From NCBI GenBank assembly GCA_004014935.1, contig CP025323.1, positions 2,232,001 to 2,296,000 on the forward strand: 64,000 bases of DNA, in the 5' to 3' direction. The notes beneath the pieces were generated by a model. It was not told the origin of the DNA. It saw nothing but the letters and a program-made list of their open reading frames with translations, and made no database searches. Below are positions 39,734 through 51,815 of the stretch, one piece after another; positions within the stretch are counted from its first letter, which is position 1, and the number at the start of each line of letters is the position of its first letter. Source of the stretch: Saccharomycopsis malanga (taxonomy: Eukaryota > Ascomycota > Saccharomycetes > Ascoideales > Saccharomycopsidaceae). The translations under genes and the position numbers were made by a program.

Positions 39734-41262
39734 AACATTGTTTTTGCATTGGCATTCTTTTTTCATTGTCATAATTTTCTTAGCAAAATGTGTTTTTATA
39801 GTTTTTATTTATTATTATTTGATAGTTGAGTTTAGTATTTGAGTGTAGAGAAGATTTCATTTGACTATATAAAAGACTTTTCATGAATAATTTATCAAAT
39901 ATTTAAAAGGGCCAATGGTAATAATTTGATTTACTATTATACTATCATATTGTTAATCTTTCGAGAGTTGACCTTTCTTAGAACATATATATGCAACTAC
40001 TAGGCTTGATTGAATTTTATATATTAGGTTTTCCCAGTGATCCAATTAGACTTGGCGATACAAAATATACGATCATTAAATTATCATTACCCCCACCATT
40101 CGGTAAAATAAACCCAAATAAAGTATTTTGCTTTCTATCTCAAATATTGTAAACTCCGGGACTTTTTCTTAACCGGGTTCTACAAAGCCAATACAATTAA
40201 ACGTTCCTAGTAACCATTGTAGAGATTACTAACGTGGAACATTTAATGAGCGCCCCCCTTAATCAGTTTCCAGACCAGGTTGTTTGTATTGAAAACTGTC
40301 CCTTTCCAGAATGGCTACGCTTTGGTCCGTAAATCCACACTTATGTATGTATATACGAGACTCTTTCCCAAAGGGTGAGAATCTAGCGCGTTGTATTTGC
40401 CCATAATATGAATTGTATTGAATTATAGTAATCTTACATTTCGGGCCCATTACATATCAGTGTATACTATACTAAACGGAGGTTTGGAAAAAAGAGCCAA
40501 TGTGTCTCGTCCAATAACTGAAAAACTTACATACTCATGAATAAAACGAGGCGTTGGTTGGGGGAAATGAGTGATAAATTAGATATCTTTTGCATTCAGT
40601 TGTATTTCCACGTCCAATTGTAAATGAGTAAGCCAAGTATGAAAGTATAATAATCACCAAGTGTTTTTACATAATAATTTCACGGTCATACCATGCTTGA
40701 CATCCCACTAATTCGTAATGCATTGTTAAAAAGACTTTGCTGATAGATGGTTTATTATATCAAGAACATAAACAAACATCTATCAGTTCAGTCGTAATAT
40801 CATTATCTAATTCTTATACAATAGCTCGTGATACGTTATAAATCTAATTCTTATACTTAACAGCTGCTCCCAACATCTTAATCTACAGAAACATGACTAA
40901 TAAAAAATAACACCTTAATCTATACTAACATTATATACTTATTATACCAACATCCTCCATCTTCAACATATCTGTCTTTCAACCAACCTCATTAACGATC
41001 TTCGGCTCGCTCATTTCCCTCGTAAATCTTAGATCTTTTTTCGTTAATCTCCCTTCCGTTTTCCTTTTCACTAAATATTTCCATCATTGGCCATTTGAAA
41101 TCGAGGTTTCTTCACAATCTATTGCTGCAATCGATGTATTAGTCCTTGTAGGACGGAGGAGAATTGGCTGATATCTGTTGACTTTTGACTTTGATTCTTT
41201 TTTATTGAAAATTCGATTTTTTTTATCAAAATTTTCATTTTGGTGCTTACGACCCAGCAAAC
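39734..41262. other. Gene-free spacer upstream of the SCAP-like gene
   Basis: 1.5 kb without a gene. A decayed SINE tail is seen at about 40430-40465 (minus, 'TTTCGGGCCCATTACATATC'). The last 300 bp are pyrimidine-rich and would be promoter and leader of the gene at 41263. Confidence 0.5.
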
Positions 41263-44200
41263 ATGCTGAGTGCCATGGTATATCTCAATACTATCAATGA
41301 GTTTCTATATTACTGGACGGCGACCTATGTGTTGACTTATCTTCAAAGGCTAGCAAACAACATCATCAAGAATCCGCGGCTCTATATCTTGGGCCCCGTG
41401 TCTATAGTGTTTGTCATCTCGTATCCTGCGATATATACGCTATACAGCACTCCCAACTTGATATTGTTGTCCTCTATCAGCAACTTCAAGAGCATCGAGG
41501 TTGTCAACAGGTTCAACACATCAACACCAACCCCGTACTTCAATCTGTCTGGCATAAGGTCTGGCCAAGAGACCAATGTGATACTAGTGAAGCAGTTGTG
41601 GATAACGCCGTTGCACGCTGGGTATAGCGAAGATGCCTTAGAGAAACGGTTTCTCAAAGAAGCCATCAGGTTCCAGGACAGGCTTTTGGAAGGCATAAAT
41701 GTGGAAAACTACAGAAAAGAGCAGGCAAGCGGTGAAAAGTCGCCAGACAATGCAATAACATATGTAAACTCTGTTCTTGGCTTGTGGAACAATTCCCAAG
41801 ACACGTTGGACAAGGACTTGTACCATTTGAAGACCATCCAGGCAACATTGCGTAGAAGAAAAGAGTCTTTGGAGATCCCCACCATTCCCGTGGGGCTTCT
41901 AGGAGGCATCACCAAGAACAATGGCCTTGTGGTTTCCGCAGAGGCGTTGAAAATCTCCTTGTTCTACACCAATAAGACCGCTGGAGATGCATGGGATGGC
42001 AACTTGAAAGCCATGAATATGGACAACGAGTTTAGATATATCGCCGTAGCACGGGATGTGCAGTACAGATCGTACGAGGAGTATATGCTACGGGTGAACA
42101 AGTTGTCCTTGGCAGGAAAGGTTGTGCTATTGGTGTGTAATATTATGATTGTGATATATTTCATGATATCCCTATGGAATGTGAACGGGGTCAAGTCCAA
42201 ATTAGGATTATTGCTAGCGTTCATCGTGGCAATGGTGTTGTCTTTGTTGTCTGCCATCACCATAACCTTCTACATATATAACGACATGGATCTTCTTCAG
42301 ATCCCCGTGCAATTGCTTTCGTTCATAGTTGTAGTTGTAGGCATTGAAAACATGTTTCGGTTGATCACCTCTGTGACCAACATCAAAGATGCCTATTTCA
42401 ATCCCACCAAGTTTGCCCGATTGGTGGCCTCCAACAACATTGTTTCCACTATCATAGTCATGGTGGATATGCTCGTGCTTGCCATGATAATCCCCTTTGT
42501 TCAGCAGTCCGCCAGACAGTTCTGTGTGTTTGCCTTTATTGCCTTGACCATCAACCATTTTCTCCACATGACCTACTTCACAGCAGTGCTCAGTGTGGAT
42601 ATCCGGCGGCTGGAGTTGGAGGATTTGCTACAAAACGCCAGTAAAGAAGAAAGAGATGGCATAGGGTCGTATAATTACAGGAAAAGTTTCGACTGGATGT
42701 GGAAAATATCATTTCATCAATCTTCCTTTTCATCCAAGTTGGATTCTATAAAGCATATTCTCTATCATTCCAAATTGAAGATCAAACTCCCCATATCTTC
42801 CTCCATCACTGGTTCTATTTTCATGCTTCTTATTATTGCCTTGGTCTCCATAAAATGGATCTCCGGAGGCGTGAGTTTCGATTTGATATCCAGAGTCTCT
42901 GATGTTACTCATTCTCCCTCCATTGTCACCAATCCCATGACTCCTGCGCACAGCGTGGTTTCTCGTCAGAACCATATCAACAGCGATCTGTCCTACTCGT
43001 GTTTCTACAGCCCGAAAATCCTCGGCATGGTCCTTGGCAAGTTGGTATTGGAACATGCTGGGAATTCACAGTACAGAATCTTCGTCGAGGAGCCTGTTTT
43101 TGTATTGAACAGATCTGCTGTAGGCCCAGACTTCTCGCTTTTGAATCACATTGACCCAAGTTCGCCTATTGTGTATCATTTTGACATATACTACTTTTTG
43201 GAGTTTCTAGTGTCCTTGGTATTTGTACTAGCCATTTCTGCGATTATCATCAAATACTGTCTTACCACCGATCTATCCCACACAGAGAAACCTACAGAAA
43301 TAGCCTCCAACAGGTTCCAGGCCAAAGAGTTGGTGAATGGCCATGCGTTGGACATTGTTAGAATCAGTAGTAATAAAACGTCACCATTTGTGGTCTCTAT
43401 CGGAATGGATCACCGTGTGTTGGTCTGGTCTCCAGCTGCTAATCCTGTGCCACTGCCTATGGGATTGCCAGTAGCTCGTCAGATTTGGCCTATTACCCAC
43501 ACAATTTTATCAATGCATGGCAATTTCATTGCTATATTCTCCAGGAAAGGCCTTATTAAGGTCTGGTGCAGACTGTCCATGTCCTGGATCTGTTCTGTGG
43601 AGATTCCAGAATTGAAGAACACAGTTCCTTTGGAATCGTTCTTTAGAAAGAAGACTGTGTTGAAAACGATGCGCAGAAAACCACTTTCCAGAAAGAGCAG
43701 CATGTCCAGCATGGATTCCAGACAGCACAAACGCCAGGTTTCCAATGTAGCTTTTGAGGCTCCTTTGGACAAGAATCTAGAGAACTCAGACTACGAGTTG
43801 TCAATGCTTTTAAGAAACGGCATCTTTTACACTGTAGATATCATAGATGGCAAGATTTCACAGACTACAATAGTAAAAGAAGATCTTGTCACAGCTAAGC
43901 TTTTGGTATCTCCAAGAGTCAACGACAGACTTGTGTGCGGCACTGCCAGTGGCAAGATTCTCGTAGCCACAGTAGTGAATAACAAATGGAAAATACGAAC
44001 ATTGTTCATACAAGAAAATAGGTATAATCAAGGCAAACAATTGATGACGCCCTTAGCCATGCAGCGCACCAACATGAAATTGAACCAATCCCATGGCCGG
44101 TTGCAACGCCAGTCATCTATCAATTCAATGACCAATGTGATTATCCCTCCTCAAGTGCCACCTGAGGATTTCCAGAATTCAACTATTGTTCCTGTAAACT

Positions 44201-45036
44201 TTGTAGGAATGATCATGAGAACACACGGTCTCACAGCCGAGTTGATTGACGTGCAAACAGGCACGTTGGTAAAACGGTTCCACATTGGCCAATTCAAAAA
44301 AGGCTCTTTCCACGTCTTCCACGACCAGCCTATCCACTGTCGTTTCTGCGGTTGTGCTTCCATCTCGTCCTTCTCCATGGCCTACACTGAATTGGATAGC
44401 GATATGTTGATAATGCACACTTTCTCTATAGAAAACCGTGCAAAAAACAGCATCTGTCTCAGAGTCGAAAGAGACCCCCGCGAAACTAGATGTCTTGGCT
44501 TCGATTCCGTCACAGAATACCAGCATTGGCTAGAGGACGTCGAGGTGTGGGACTTGACAGAAATGAACACAGTACAGGGCATCAAACGTAAGTCCTCTAT
44601 ATCCATCCAGTCTGAAGAAACAACATCTTCTTTCAATCGATTCAATCCTGACGGTATCAGACTGCGTCGTAGACCTAAACATACTACCACCAACGGAGCC
44701 CCTCATATCAGTGACGTGTGGGAAGGCTTTATCATGAATGCCCATGGAAAAGTCACTTATCACGACATCCCCAACGGTGATAATGAAGGCTTATTGGTTA
44801 AAAGAATCAACTCCATTGCCCGTTTTGGCCACAAATCCATCATTGTCCCATTCGGTAACATTATGAAAGTCTTGTATTTAGGTAACGAAGACCTCATTAT
44901 GCAAAACCTCGATGAAGACGGTAACAACAACCAGAAAATTTCTGGCTTGAGTTTCGTCAACAAACGTAGAATGAGAAAAACAGAATTGATGGGCTCTATC
45001 AATTACGCCGAACTCCCAAAACCAAAACCTATCTAA
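41263..45036 (+). CDS. SCAP-like sterol-sensing protein (SREBP escort)
   Basis: 1257 aa from the ATG at 41263. A first membrane helix lies at about 42-62. A lumenal loop with several NxS/T sites runs to about 282. Five helices at about 284-446 form a sterol-sensing domain, including 'SFIVVVVGIENMFRLI' (compare IENM/IENx in SCAP, HMG-CoA reductase and NPC1). A region of two further helices lies at about 510-535 and 648-670. The cytosolic C-terminal half looks like a WD-type propeller ('SIGMDHRVLVWSPA', 'FIAIFSRKGLIKVWCR') with Ser/Arg-rich inserts. This order (helix, loop, SSD, helices, WD) is that of SCAP/Scp1, which carries SREBP from ER to Golgi when sterols fall. S. cerevisiae and C. albicans lack SCAP, while Yarrowia and S. 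pombe keep it. An NPC1 or Patched relative is unlikely because there is only one SSD and a WD tail. Confidence 0.85.
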   Translation: MLSAMVYLNTINEFLYYWTATYVLTYLQRLANNIIKNPRLYILGPVSIVFVISYPAIYTLYSTPNLILLSSISNFKSIEVVNRFNTSTPTPYFNLSGIRSGQETNVILVKQLWITPLHAGYSEDALEKRFLKEAIRFQDRLLEGINVENYRKEQASGEKSPDNAITYVNSVLGLWNNSQDTLDKDLYHLKTIQATLRRRKESLEIPTIPVGLLGGITKNNGLVVSAEALKISLFYTNKTAGDAWDGNLKAMNMDNEFRYIAVARDVQYRSYEEYMLRVNKLSLAGKVVLLVCNIMIVIYFMISLWNVNGVKSKLGLLLAFIVAMVLSLLSAITITFYIYNDMDLLQIPVQLLSFIVVVVGIENMFRLITSVTNIKDAYFNPTKFARLVASNNIVSTIIVMVDMLVLAMIIPFVQQSARQFCVFAFIALTINHFLHMTYFTAVLSVDIRRLELEDLLQNASKEERDGIGSYNYRKSFDWMWKISFHQSSFSSKLDSIKHILYHSKLKIKLPISSSITGSIFMLLIIALVSIKWISGGVSFDLISRVSDVTHSPSIVTNPMTPAHSVVSRQNHINSDLSYSCFYSPKILGMVLGKLVLEHAGNSQYRIFVEEPVFVLNRSAVGPDFSLLNHIDPSSPIVYHFDIYYFLEFLVSLVFVLAISAIIIKYCLTTDLSHTEKPTEIASNRFQAKELVNGHALDIVRISSNKTSPFVVSIGMDHRVLVWSPAANPVPLPMGLPVARQIWPITHTILSMHGNFIAIFSRKGLIKVWCRLSMSWICSVEIPELKNTVPLESFFRKKTVLKTMRRKPLSRKSSMSSMDSRQHKRQVSNVAFEAPLDKNLENSDYELSMLLRNGIFYTVDIIDGKISQTTIVKEDLVTAKLLVSPRVNDRLVCGTASGKILVATVVNNKWKIRTLFIQENRYNQGKQLMTPLAMQRTNMKLNQSHGRLQRQSSINSMTNVIIPPQVPPEDFQNSTIVPVNFVGMIMRTHGLTAELIDVQTGTLVKRFHIGQFKKGSFHVFHDQPIHCRFCGCASISSFSMAYTELDSDMLIMHTFSIENRAKNSICLRVERDPRETRCLGFDSVTEYQHWLEDVEVWDLTEMNTVQGIKRKSSISIQSEETTSSFNRFNPDGIRLRRRPKHTTTNGAPHISDVWEGFIMNAHGKVTYHDIPNGDNEGLLVKRINSIARFGHKSIIVPFGNIMKVLYLGNEDLIMQNLDEDGNNNQKISGLSFVNKRRMRKTELMGSINYAELPKPKPI

Positions 45037-45411
45037 TTGAAATCTTGTTATTGGTCAATGCTTGTTTGTCTCTTTCCCAGCTGGACTGTTTCTTAATACA
45101 ATATTAGTACTGTATAATGCATAATCATATTATTTGGCCAGTTTTTCTTATATTTTGTTCATGTAGGCTGTAAAGTTGAGATTTTATACTGATGAGTTAG
45201 TTTTTGCTAAATTATAGGACTAAACCCAATTCAATGAAGGGACAAGTCCCTTTCACCACAAGGAATCGATGTAGCTGCTATATAGGTTATTTGATTGATA
45301 TGACAGCAGCTTTTCTTCGAAACATAAATATATGTTTTTGGCTTTGCTAATACATGTTGTTTGTTATGGTAGAACTTATTATAATTAATTTTGGTCACCA
45401 AGATGATGCCG
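45037..45411. other. Gene-free spacer
   Basis: 3' flank of the SCAP-like gene; AT-rich, no recognisable element. Confidence 0.5.
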
Positions 45412-46230
45412 TTTGGCAGTTGAGTGGATAATAGTTCAAAGCCTAGTGTTTCCTCTAGAAAAGGAGAAAAAAAGGACTCAACAGGATCTCATTGACAAAT
45501 CAATCCAAGGCGTAGTATCCCTCACATATACTCCATTAGCCCTTCTACCACAGTTATGCTCTTGGCAGGGCATATTAATTGCCAAAAAATACTCTCAACA
45601 AGTAAAGACATTCTCCTTTTTTGCAAGAAATAGGTTTATATGCCTTAAAATTGTCTAGTGGCCAAGTTGGTTGGGCCATGCGCCACGCAAAATAGTGGGG
45701 AAATCAGGTGTGGCGTTCCTCACACTGGGTTTTGGGACTCGATTCGCGCTGTCGTTGTTTTGCAATAATCATCAAAGGTTTTTTGGAGTAAATTCAGTAA
45801 TATCCAGGATATTTTGTTTGGAAAAAATATAACCCAACATTTTGAATTTTTTTCCTATATTATAGTACTACTTATAATACAGGAAATCAAATTTTCGAAT
45901 AAATATATGATAGAACGGAAAATTGTCAATTCTGACAAAAAGTTGATTCTTTCAAGTCATACTTTAGAGTCTTTACAGCAGGCCAAACTGTACAAAAAGT
46001 ATGTTTCTATACTCGGTACAATCTAGAGTTTTATATTGTGTACTTTGTTTAGATTTTTGATTGTCATTAAATATTTAATAGTGGGAAAGTATTATTAGTC
46101 GAAAATAACGAATGATTTGGCAAAAATTGTGTTTTTCATTGCTCAGAGAGACTTTATTTATTTTTGTTGACGTTATTCCATATCTTTTATTTGCTTTTAG
46201 CTTAATTAATGCTTTCTTAGAGATTTAAAT
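45412..46230 (+). repeat. Dispersed repeat family 2, copy D (3' end lost)
   Basis: Starts with a SINE-like head ('TTTGGCAGTTGAGTGG', then 'CTCTAGAAAAGGAG'), the 'GGATCTCATTGACAAATC' block and the second tRNA-like module with TGGCCAAGTTGG at 45659-45670. The body continues to about 46230 and is cut off there. Its end is followed directly by a minus-strand SINE tail (46235-46275). Confidence 0.75.
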
Positions 46231-46234
46231 GAGG

Positions 46235-46275
46235 TTTTATTTTGAGCCCAGTATATGTCGGTTGGGTAAATACAC
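46235..46275 (-). repeat. SINE tail fragment
   Basis: 'TTTTGAGCCCAGTATATG', then 'GGTAAATACACGAC': a decayed match to the family 3' end. It abuts the broken end of repeat copy D, so an insertion or deletion joined the two. Confidence 0.5.
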
Positions 46276-46541
46276 GACTTCCGTAATAAATTAACAATAT
46301 TGTTTATGACTTCCATAATAAGTTAGCCATCAGAAGAGAAGAGAGGTAATAATATTGCTACCACCAGTAATCTTCTACAAGCACATCATGGAACCAAAGG
46401 TTAATGCATTACAAAGGGCAGACATGTAGAAAAACTAACAAAGAGGTATATAGGACAAATGTTTATGTTAAACGTATTTTTTATGATGGGATAATCACAA
46501 GACGGACACCACCCATAAAAGTGTCTGAAAGTACTTGATGC

Positions 46542-48289
<1,748 letters not shown>

Positions 48290-48780
48290 CTTTTTAAATT
48301 TGAAGGATCTTCAGAACCAAAATATTTTTCAGTTGTAATAGGTAATGAAAAATTATCAAAATCTATAATAGAATAACTATCATTTTTTAATCAAATCCTA
48401 ATCCTCAAATAACTTGAACAAATTATGAAATATTGACTTATTGAAATTTCAATCAATTCTGAATTTTCAATATTTTTAGATACATGTTTAGGATTAGGAT
48501 TAGAATAATATTCCAGTATTTTTTTATTCAAATAATTTGACTTTATCCATCTTCCAATTTGACCAAATCTAAGACCACCTTTATTTTTCTTACCTTCTTT
48601 AGGTTGTTTACTAACTATATTTGAACTATCATTATTAAAATATTGTAATTTATCTTCTACTTGATGTCTTAAAGCCAAATATTGGCATTGACCAACCATA
48701 ATTTTATTTTTTATTTTAACAGTTTTAATATAAAGATTATTTTCCATATTTTTAGATTGATCTAAATAAAGAATTCATCA
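48290..48780 (-). pseudogene. Fossil of a cytoplasmic linear-plasmid (virus-like element) RNA polymerase gene
   Basis: Much more AT-rich than neighbouring genes. The clearest part, 48391-48747, contains 'LALRHQVEDKLQYF' and 'KQPKEGKKNKGGLRFGQI'. This is the C-terminal region of the beta-type subunit of multi-subunit RNA polymerases (compare the 'KxHxVDDKxHxR...QQP..GK...GGxRFGEME' block). It is in the form I associate with the polymerase of pGKL2-like killer plasmids. Such nuclear copies of plasmid DNA are known in yeasts. The element is a short, broken fragment with a few breaks, moderately old as the key motifs remain legible. No other plasmid gene is seen beside it. Confidence 0.7.
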
Positions 48781-48921
48781 GTAAACAGCTTCACGTTACA
48801 GAACAAGACAATTCTCACAGAGAAAATAGGCAGTCAAAACATCTACTAAAAAAACTTAGAGACAACCATAGAATAATAAAAGTATAAAAAACCAATTTTC
48901 AATAAAGTAATAAACAACTAG

Positions 48922-50355
48922 CTACAATTTCGGCTTTGCATTTTCCTCAGCAAAACACTTTTGGGCTTCAAAAACATGTTGGACCATGGCTCTTAGGCCC
49001 TTCTTGTTGCTGTACTGAGGGAAATGGGCACGTAAGTAAGTGATAACGTCGTCTATGGTAGCATATTTGTAAGCCTTTACAAAAGCCAAAATTGTATTTT
49101 GACTTGGCAAGATGAAATGATTGAGATAGTATTCTTTGCTATCAGGAAAGACGGAATAGTTGCCTTTGGTGTCAAAAATATGGCCGTAGGCGTCTATTCT
49201 TCCGAAAAAGTTGTCTTTGATGTACGAGTCGGAAATGTCGTGAATGTTATTGAAGAGCCATTTCGGGTCGTTTGTTTTATAGATGAGCTTCTTGTATATA
49301 CCTTCTAGCAAGTCGGACTTGTCATGGTTTATGTTGAGGTTTTTAGCCACATCGAGCTCATCGCTCAAGGCTTCATAGTTTGTGGAATGCTGATGTTTCT
49401 GAAGAAGCATAAAGGTGAGTTTTATGGAAATTAGAGATCTTGCTTTGAATTTTTCGAGGGTCGTTTGAGCAAACTTGCTGTTTTTGTTTACTGCCAAATC
49501 GGTAAAGTACTCAAACACTTGTTCGATGGAACTGGTTGTTTCGAAAGCTTCTTTAATGATTTTCAAGTCGGAATACGAATATATAAAATTAAAATTCTTA
49601 GGAACGTCTTCGGTGAATCTTTCTATGGTATTGTTAATCTTTATATACCACTCGTTGTAATGGCCTGTTACGGTTGTCACATCAAACTTGTAATTGCGGG
49701 ACAACTCCACCAAAGCATCAGTGAGTTCGTCCAATCTGCTAGAAGGAACATAATGAGTGCCTGTGCCAGCAATCATGTTGTCGTAGCCATGCAACGAGTC
49801 CCCCACAAGACACAAGTACCAGCCCAAGTAATTGTCGAGTCTGGAATAGAAATACGTGGCGCCTACGTCAGGAAAGAAGCCAATAAGGGCTTCAGGCATC
49901 GCTAAACGTGTTGTTTCGGTAACAACTCGGAAAGGAGTATGAATAGACAATCCTACGCCTCCACCCATTACAATACCATTCATAAATGATACTACAGGTT
50001 TTTTGAACTTTGTAAGAAAATGGTTGAGCGAATATTCAGTCTCGAACAATCTCAACGAAATTTCCAGATGTCCCGCATTGTTGCCTTTGGCCATAACGAC
50101 CACATCTCCACCAGCGCAAAATGCTTTGGGAATTGTAGACTTTTGGATAATGAGATTCACAGGTGATTTTGACTCCAACAAATAAAACCGAAAAATCTTC
50201 TCTATCATCGATACACTCAAGGAATTGAGCTTTTTAGGCCGGTTAAGCTCCAATACCGCACTCGAACCTTGAATCCCATCTGGATATTCTATCAACACAT
50301 CGTTGTCTTCAATTAGAATCTCCTTATCTTTTGGGTGGGTCTCGTATTTTGGCAT
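48922..50355 (-). CDS. EHD3: 3-hydroxyisobutyryl-CoA hydrolase
   Basis: 477 aa from the ATG at 50355. Crotonase-fold enzyme that hydrolyses 3-hydroxyisobutyryl-CoA in valine breakdown. 'LELNRPKKLNSLS' opens the fold. 'KAFCAGGDV' and 'GIVMGGGVGLS' give the oxyanion hole. 'AMPEALIGFFPDVGATYF' carries the catalytic Glu and Asp of the hydrolase subgroup, which separates it from hydratases. The family C-terminal half (to 'YSNKKGLRAMVQHVF') is present, and the length fits S. cerevisiae Ehd3 (500 aa). The N-terminus (MPKYETHPKDKEILIED) is acidic and does not look like a mitochondrial presequence. The last three residues are PKL, a weak peroxisomal type 1 signal, so location is uncertain. Confidence 0.94.
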   Translation of the reverse strand: MPKYETHPKDKEILIEDNDVLIEYPDGIQGSSAVLELNRPKKLNSLSVSMIEKIFRFYLLESKSPVNLIIQKSTIPKAFCAGGDVVVMAKGNNAGHLEISLRLFETEYSLNHFLTKFKKPVVSFMNGIVMGGGVGLSIHTPFRVVTETTRLAMPEALIGFFPDVGATYFYSRLDNYLGWYLCLVGDSLHGYDNMIAGTGTHYVPSSRLDELTDALVELSRNYKFDVTTVTGHYNEWYIKINNTIERFTEDVPKNFNFIYSYSDLKIIKEAFETTSSIEQVFEYFTDLAVNKNSKFAQTTLEKFKARSLISIKLTFMLLQKHQHSTNYEALSDELDVAKNLNINHDKSDLLEGIYKKLIYKTNDPKWLFNNIHDISDSYIKDNFFGRIDAYGHIFDTKGNYSVFPDSKEYYLNHFILPSQNTILAFVKAYKYATIDDVITYLRAHFPQYSNKKGLRAMVQHVFEAQKCFAEENAKPKL

Positions 50356-51353
50356 CTTGTTTTAACTGCTGGTTTATATGGTGGTGATCGATGGTGAAAT
50401 GAAATGAAATAAATGTATTAATAACGCTGAATCGCAATCGAGGGGTCGGATCCAAGATATCCATCTTGGGATTTCTAGCCGTGTTCCTACAGTATGGTTA
50501 CTAGTCAAATGTTCAACTTGGATATTCTACATTGTCTTGGTGATTCTTCAAGGTATATATATATATGTGCTTAGTTGTATGTTTGGTGTGATTGTTTTCT
50601 TAACACCCAAGAAGTTGCAGCATTTCACTTTTCAATGGCCACTCGTTGCCTTGTAAGACAACGAATATCAAAAGAATCAGCCAATGAAAACTTGAATCTT
50701 GTAGAGACAAAGCTATTAATTATATTATAAAGATATTGTCAATATATATAAACTTATATATTGTCAATGTATATCTATATAAACTTATATATTGTCAATG
50801 TATATTTATATAAACTTGCAATGTATAATCTATATAAACTTCTAATTTTGTAAATGTATATCTATATAAACTTGTATATTGTCAATGTATAATTTATATT
50901 ATATATTGTCCAGCCCGTATATTGGATATCATCTTTTATAGTGTATGATATTATTTCTTAATACAAGTTGTACATGGTGTTCAATATGCAGTAGGAACAA
51001 ATTAAACAATGTTGATTCATCTGGGGCATGCTCCCTTTCATACAATAATAACTTTCTACACTTGGTATATAATGGCTTGGAAATAATGACACTTGAAACT
51101 TGAAAAAAAATTGACCATCTTGAGACTTGAAAAAAGATCGTGGATCTTGACACTTGAAAACAAAAGAAGAATCCAGCTATATGAACAACTATAATTACAA
51201 TAGAATGATGTAGATAAATGATGTAGCGAAACAAAAGACTGATTAGGCAATATGGCAATTGGGCTAAAGTGTTTATGCTTTTTCGTAAGAGAGACAAGTA
51301 GAAGGGCCTGTTAAATAGGGCTAAAAACGATGATGAGTAAATTGAATGTTAAA
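50356..51353. other. Gene-free spacer with tandem repeats
   Basis: Upstream region of EHD3. From about 50730 to 50915, five to six diverged units of about 35 bp (TATATTGTCAATGTATATC, then TATATAAACT) form a TA-rich array. Units of about 28 bp built on 'GACACTTGAAA' or 'GAGACTTGAAAA' lie at 51088-51165. Confidence 0.6.
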
Positions 51354-51654
51354 CATCAAATGTCAAATGTCAAATATCAAATGTCAAATGTCAAATATCA
51401 AATGTCAAATGTCAAATATCAAATGTCAAATGTCAAATATCAAATATCAAATATCAAATATCAAATATCAAATATCAAATATCAAATATCAAATATCAAA
51501 TATCAAATATCAAATATCAAATATCAAATATCAAATATCAAATATCAAATATCAAATATCAAATATCAAATATCAAATATCAAATATCAAATATCAAATA
51601 TCAAATATCAAATATCAAAACCAAATATCAAATACCAAAACCAAAACCAAAACC
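51354..51654. repeat. Heptanucleotide minisatellite downstream of PAB1
   Basis: About 40 copies of the 7-bp unit ATCAAAT. At the left end units group in threes (two 'TGTCAAA' then one 'TATCAAA'), a 21-bp higher-order unit repeated about four times. The middle is pure TATCAAA, and the right end degenerates into ACCAAA units. It ends about 160 bp before the PAB1 stop and may lie in the PAB1 3' UTR. Confidence 0.95.
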
Positions 51655-51815
51655 ACTACACACAATTAAGATCATCCTCGATTCAGTACTATAAACCAGA
51701 AAATGAACAAATAGCAACAGACACATTAACAGCTAATCTAGCTCAATAAGACAAGAGGAAAATATAGAAAAAAGAATAAAAAAAAGGGATGAAAAAAGTA
51801 TTAATTTACATCCAC

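Noticed and set aside
51354-51654. CRISPR-like array
   Set aside because: Units are 7 bp, directly head to tail without spacers, in a eukaryotic genome.
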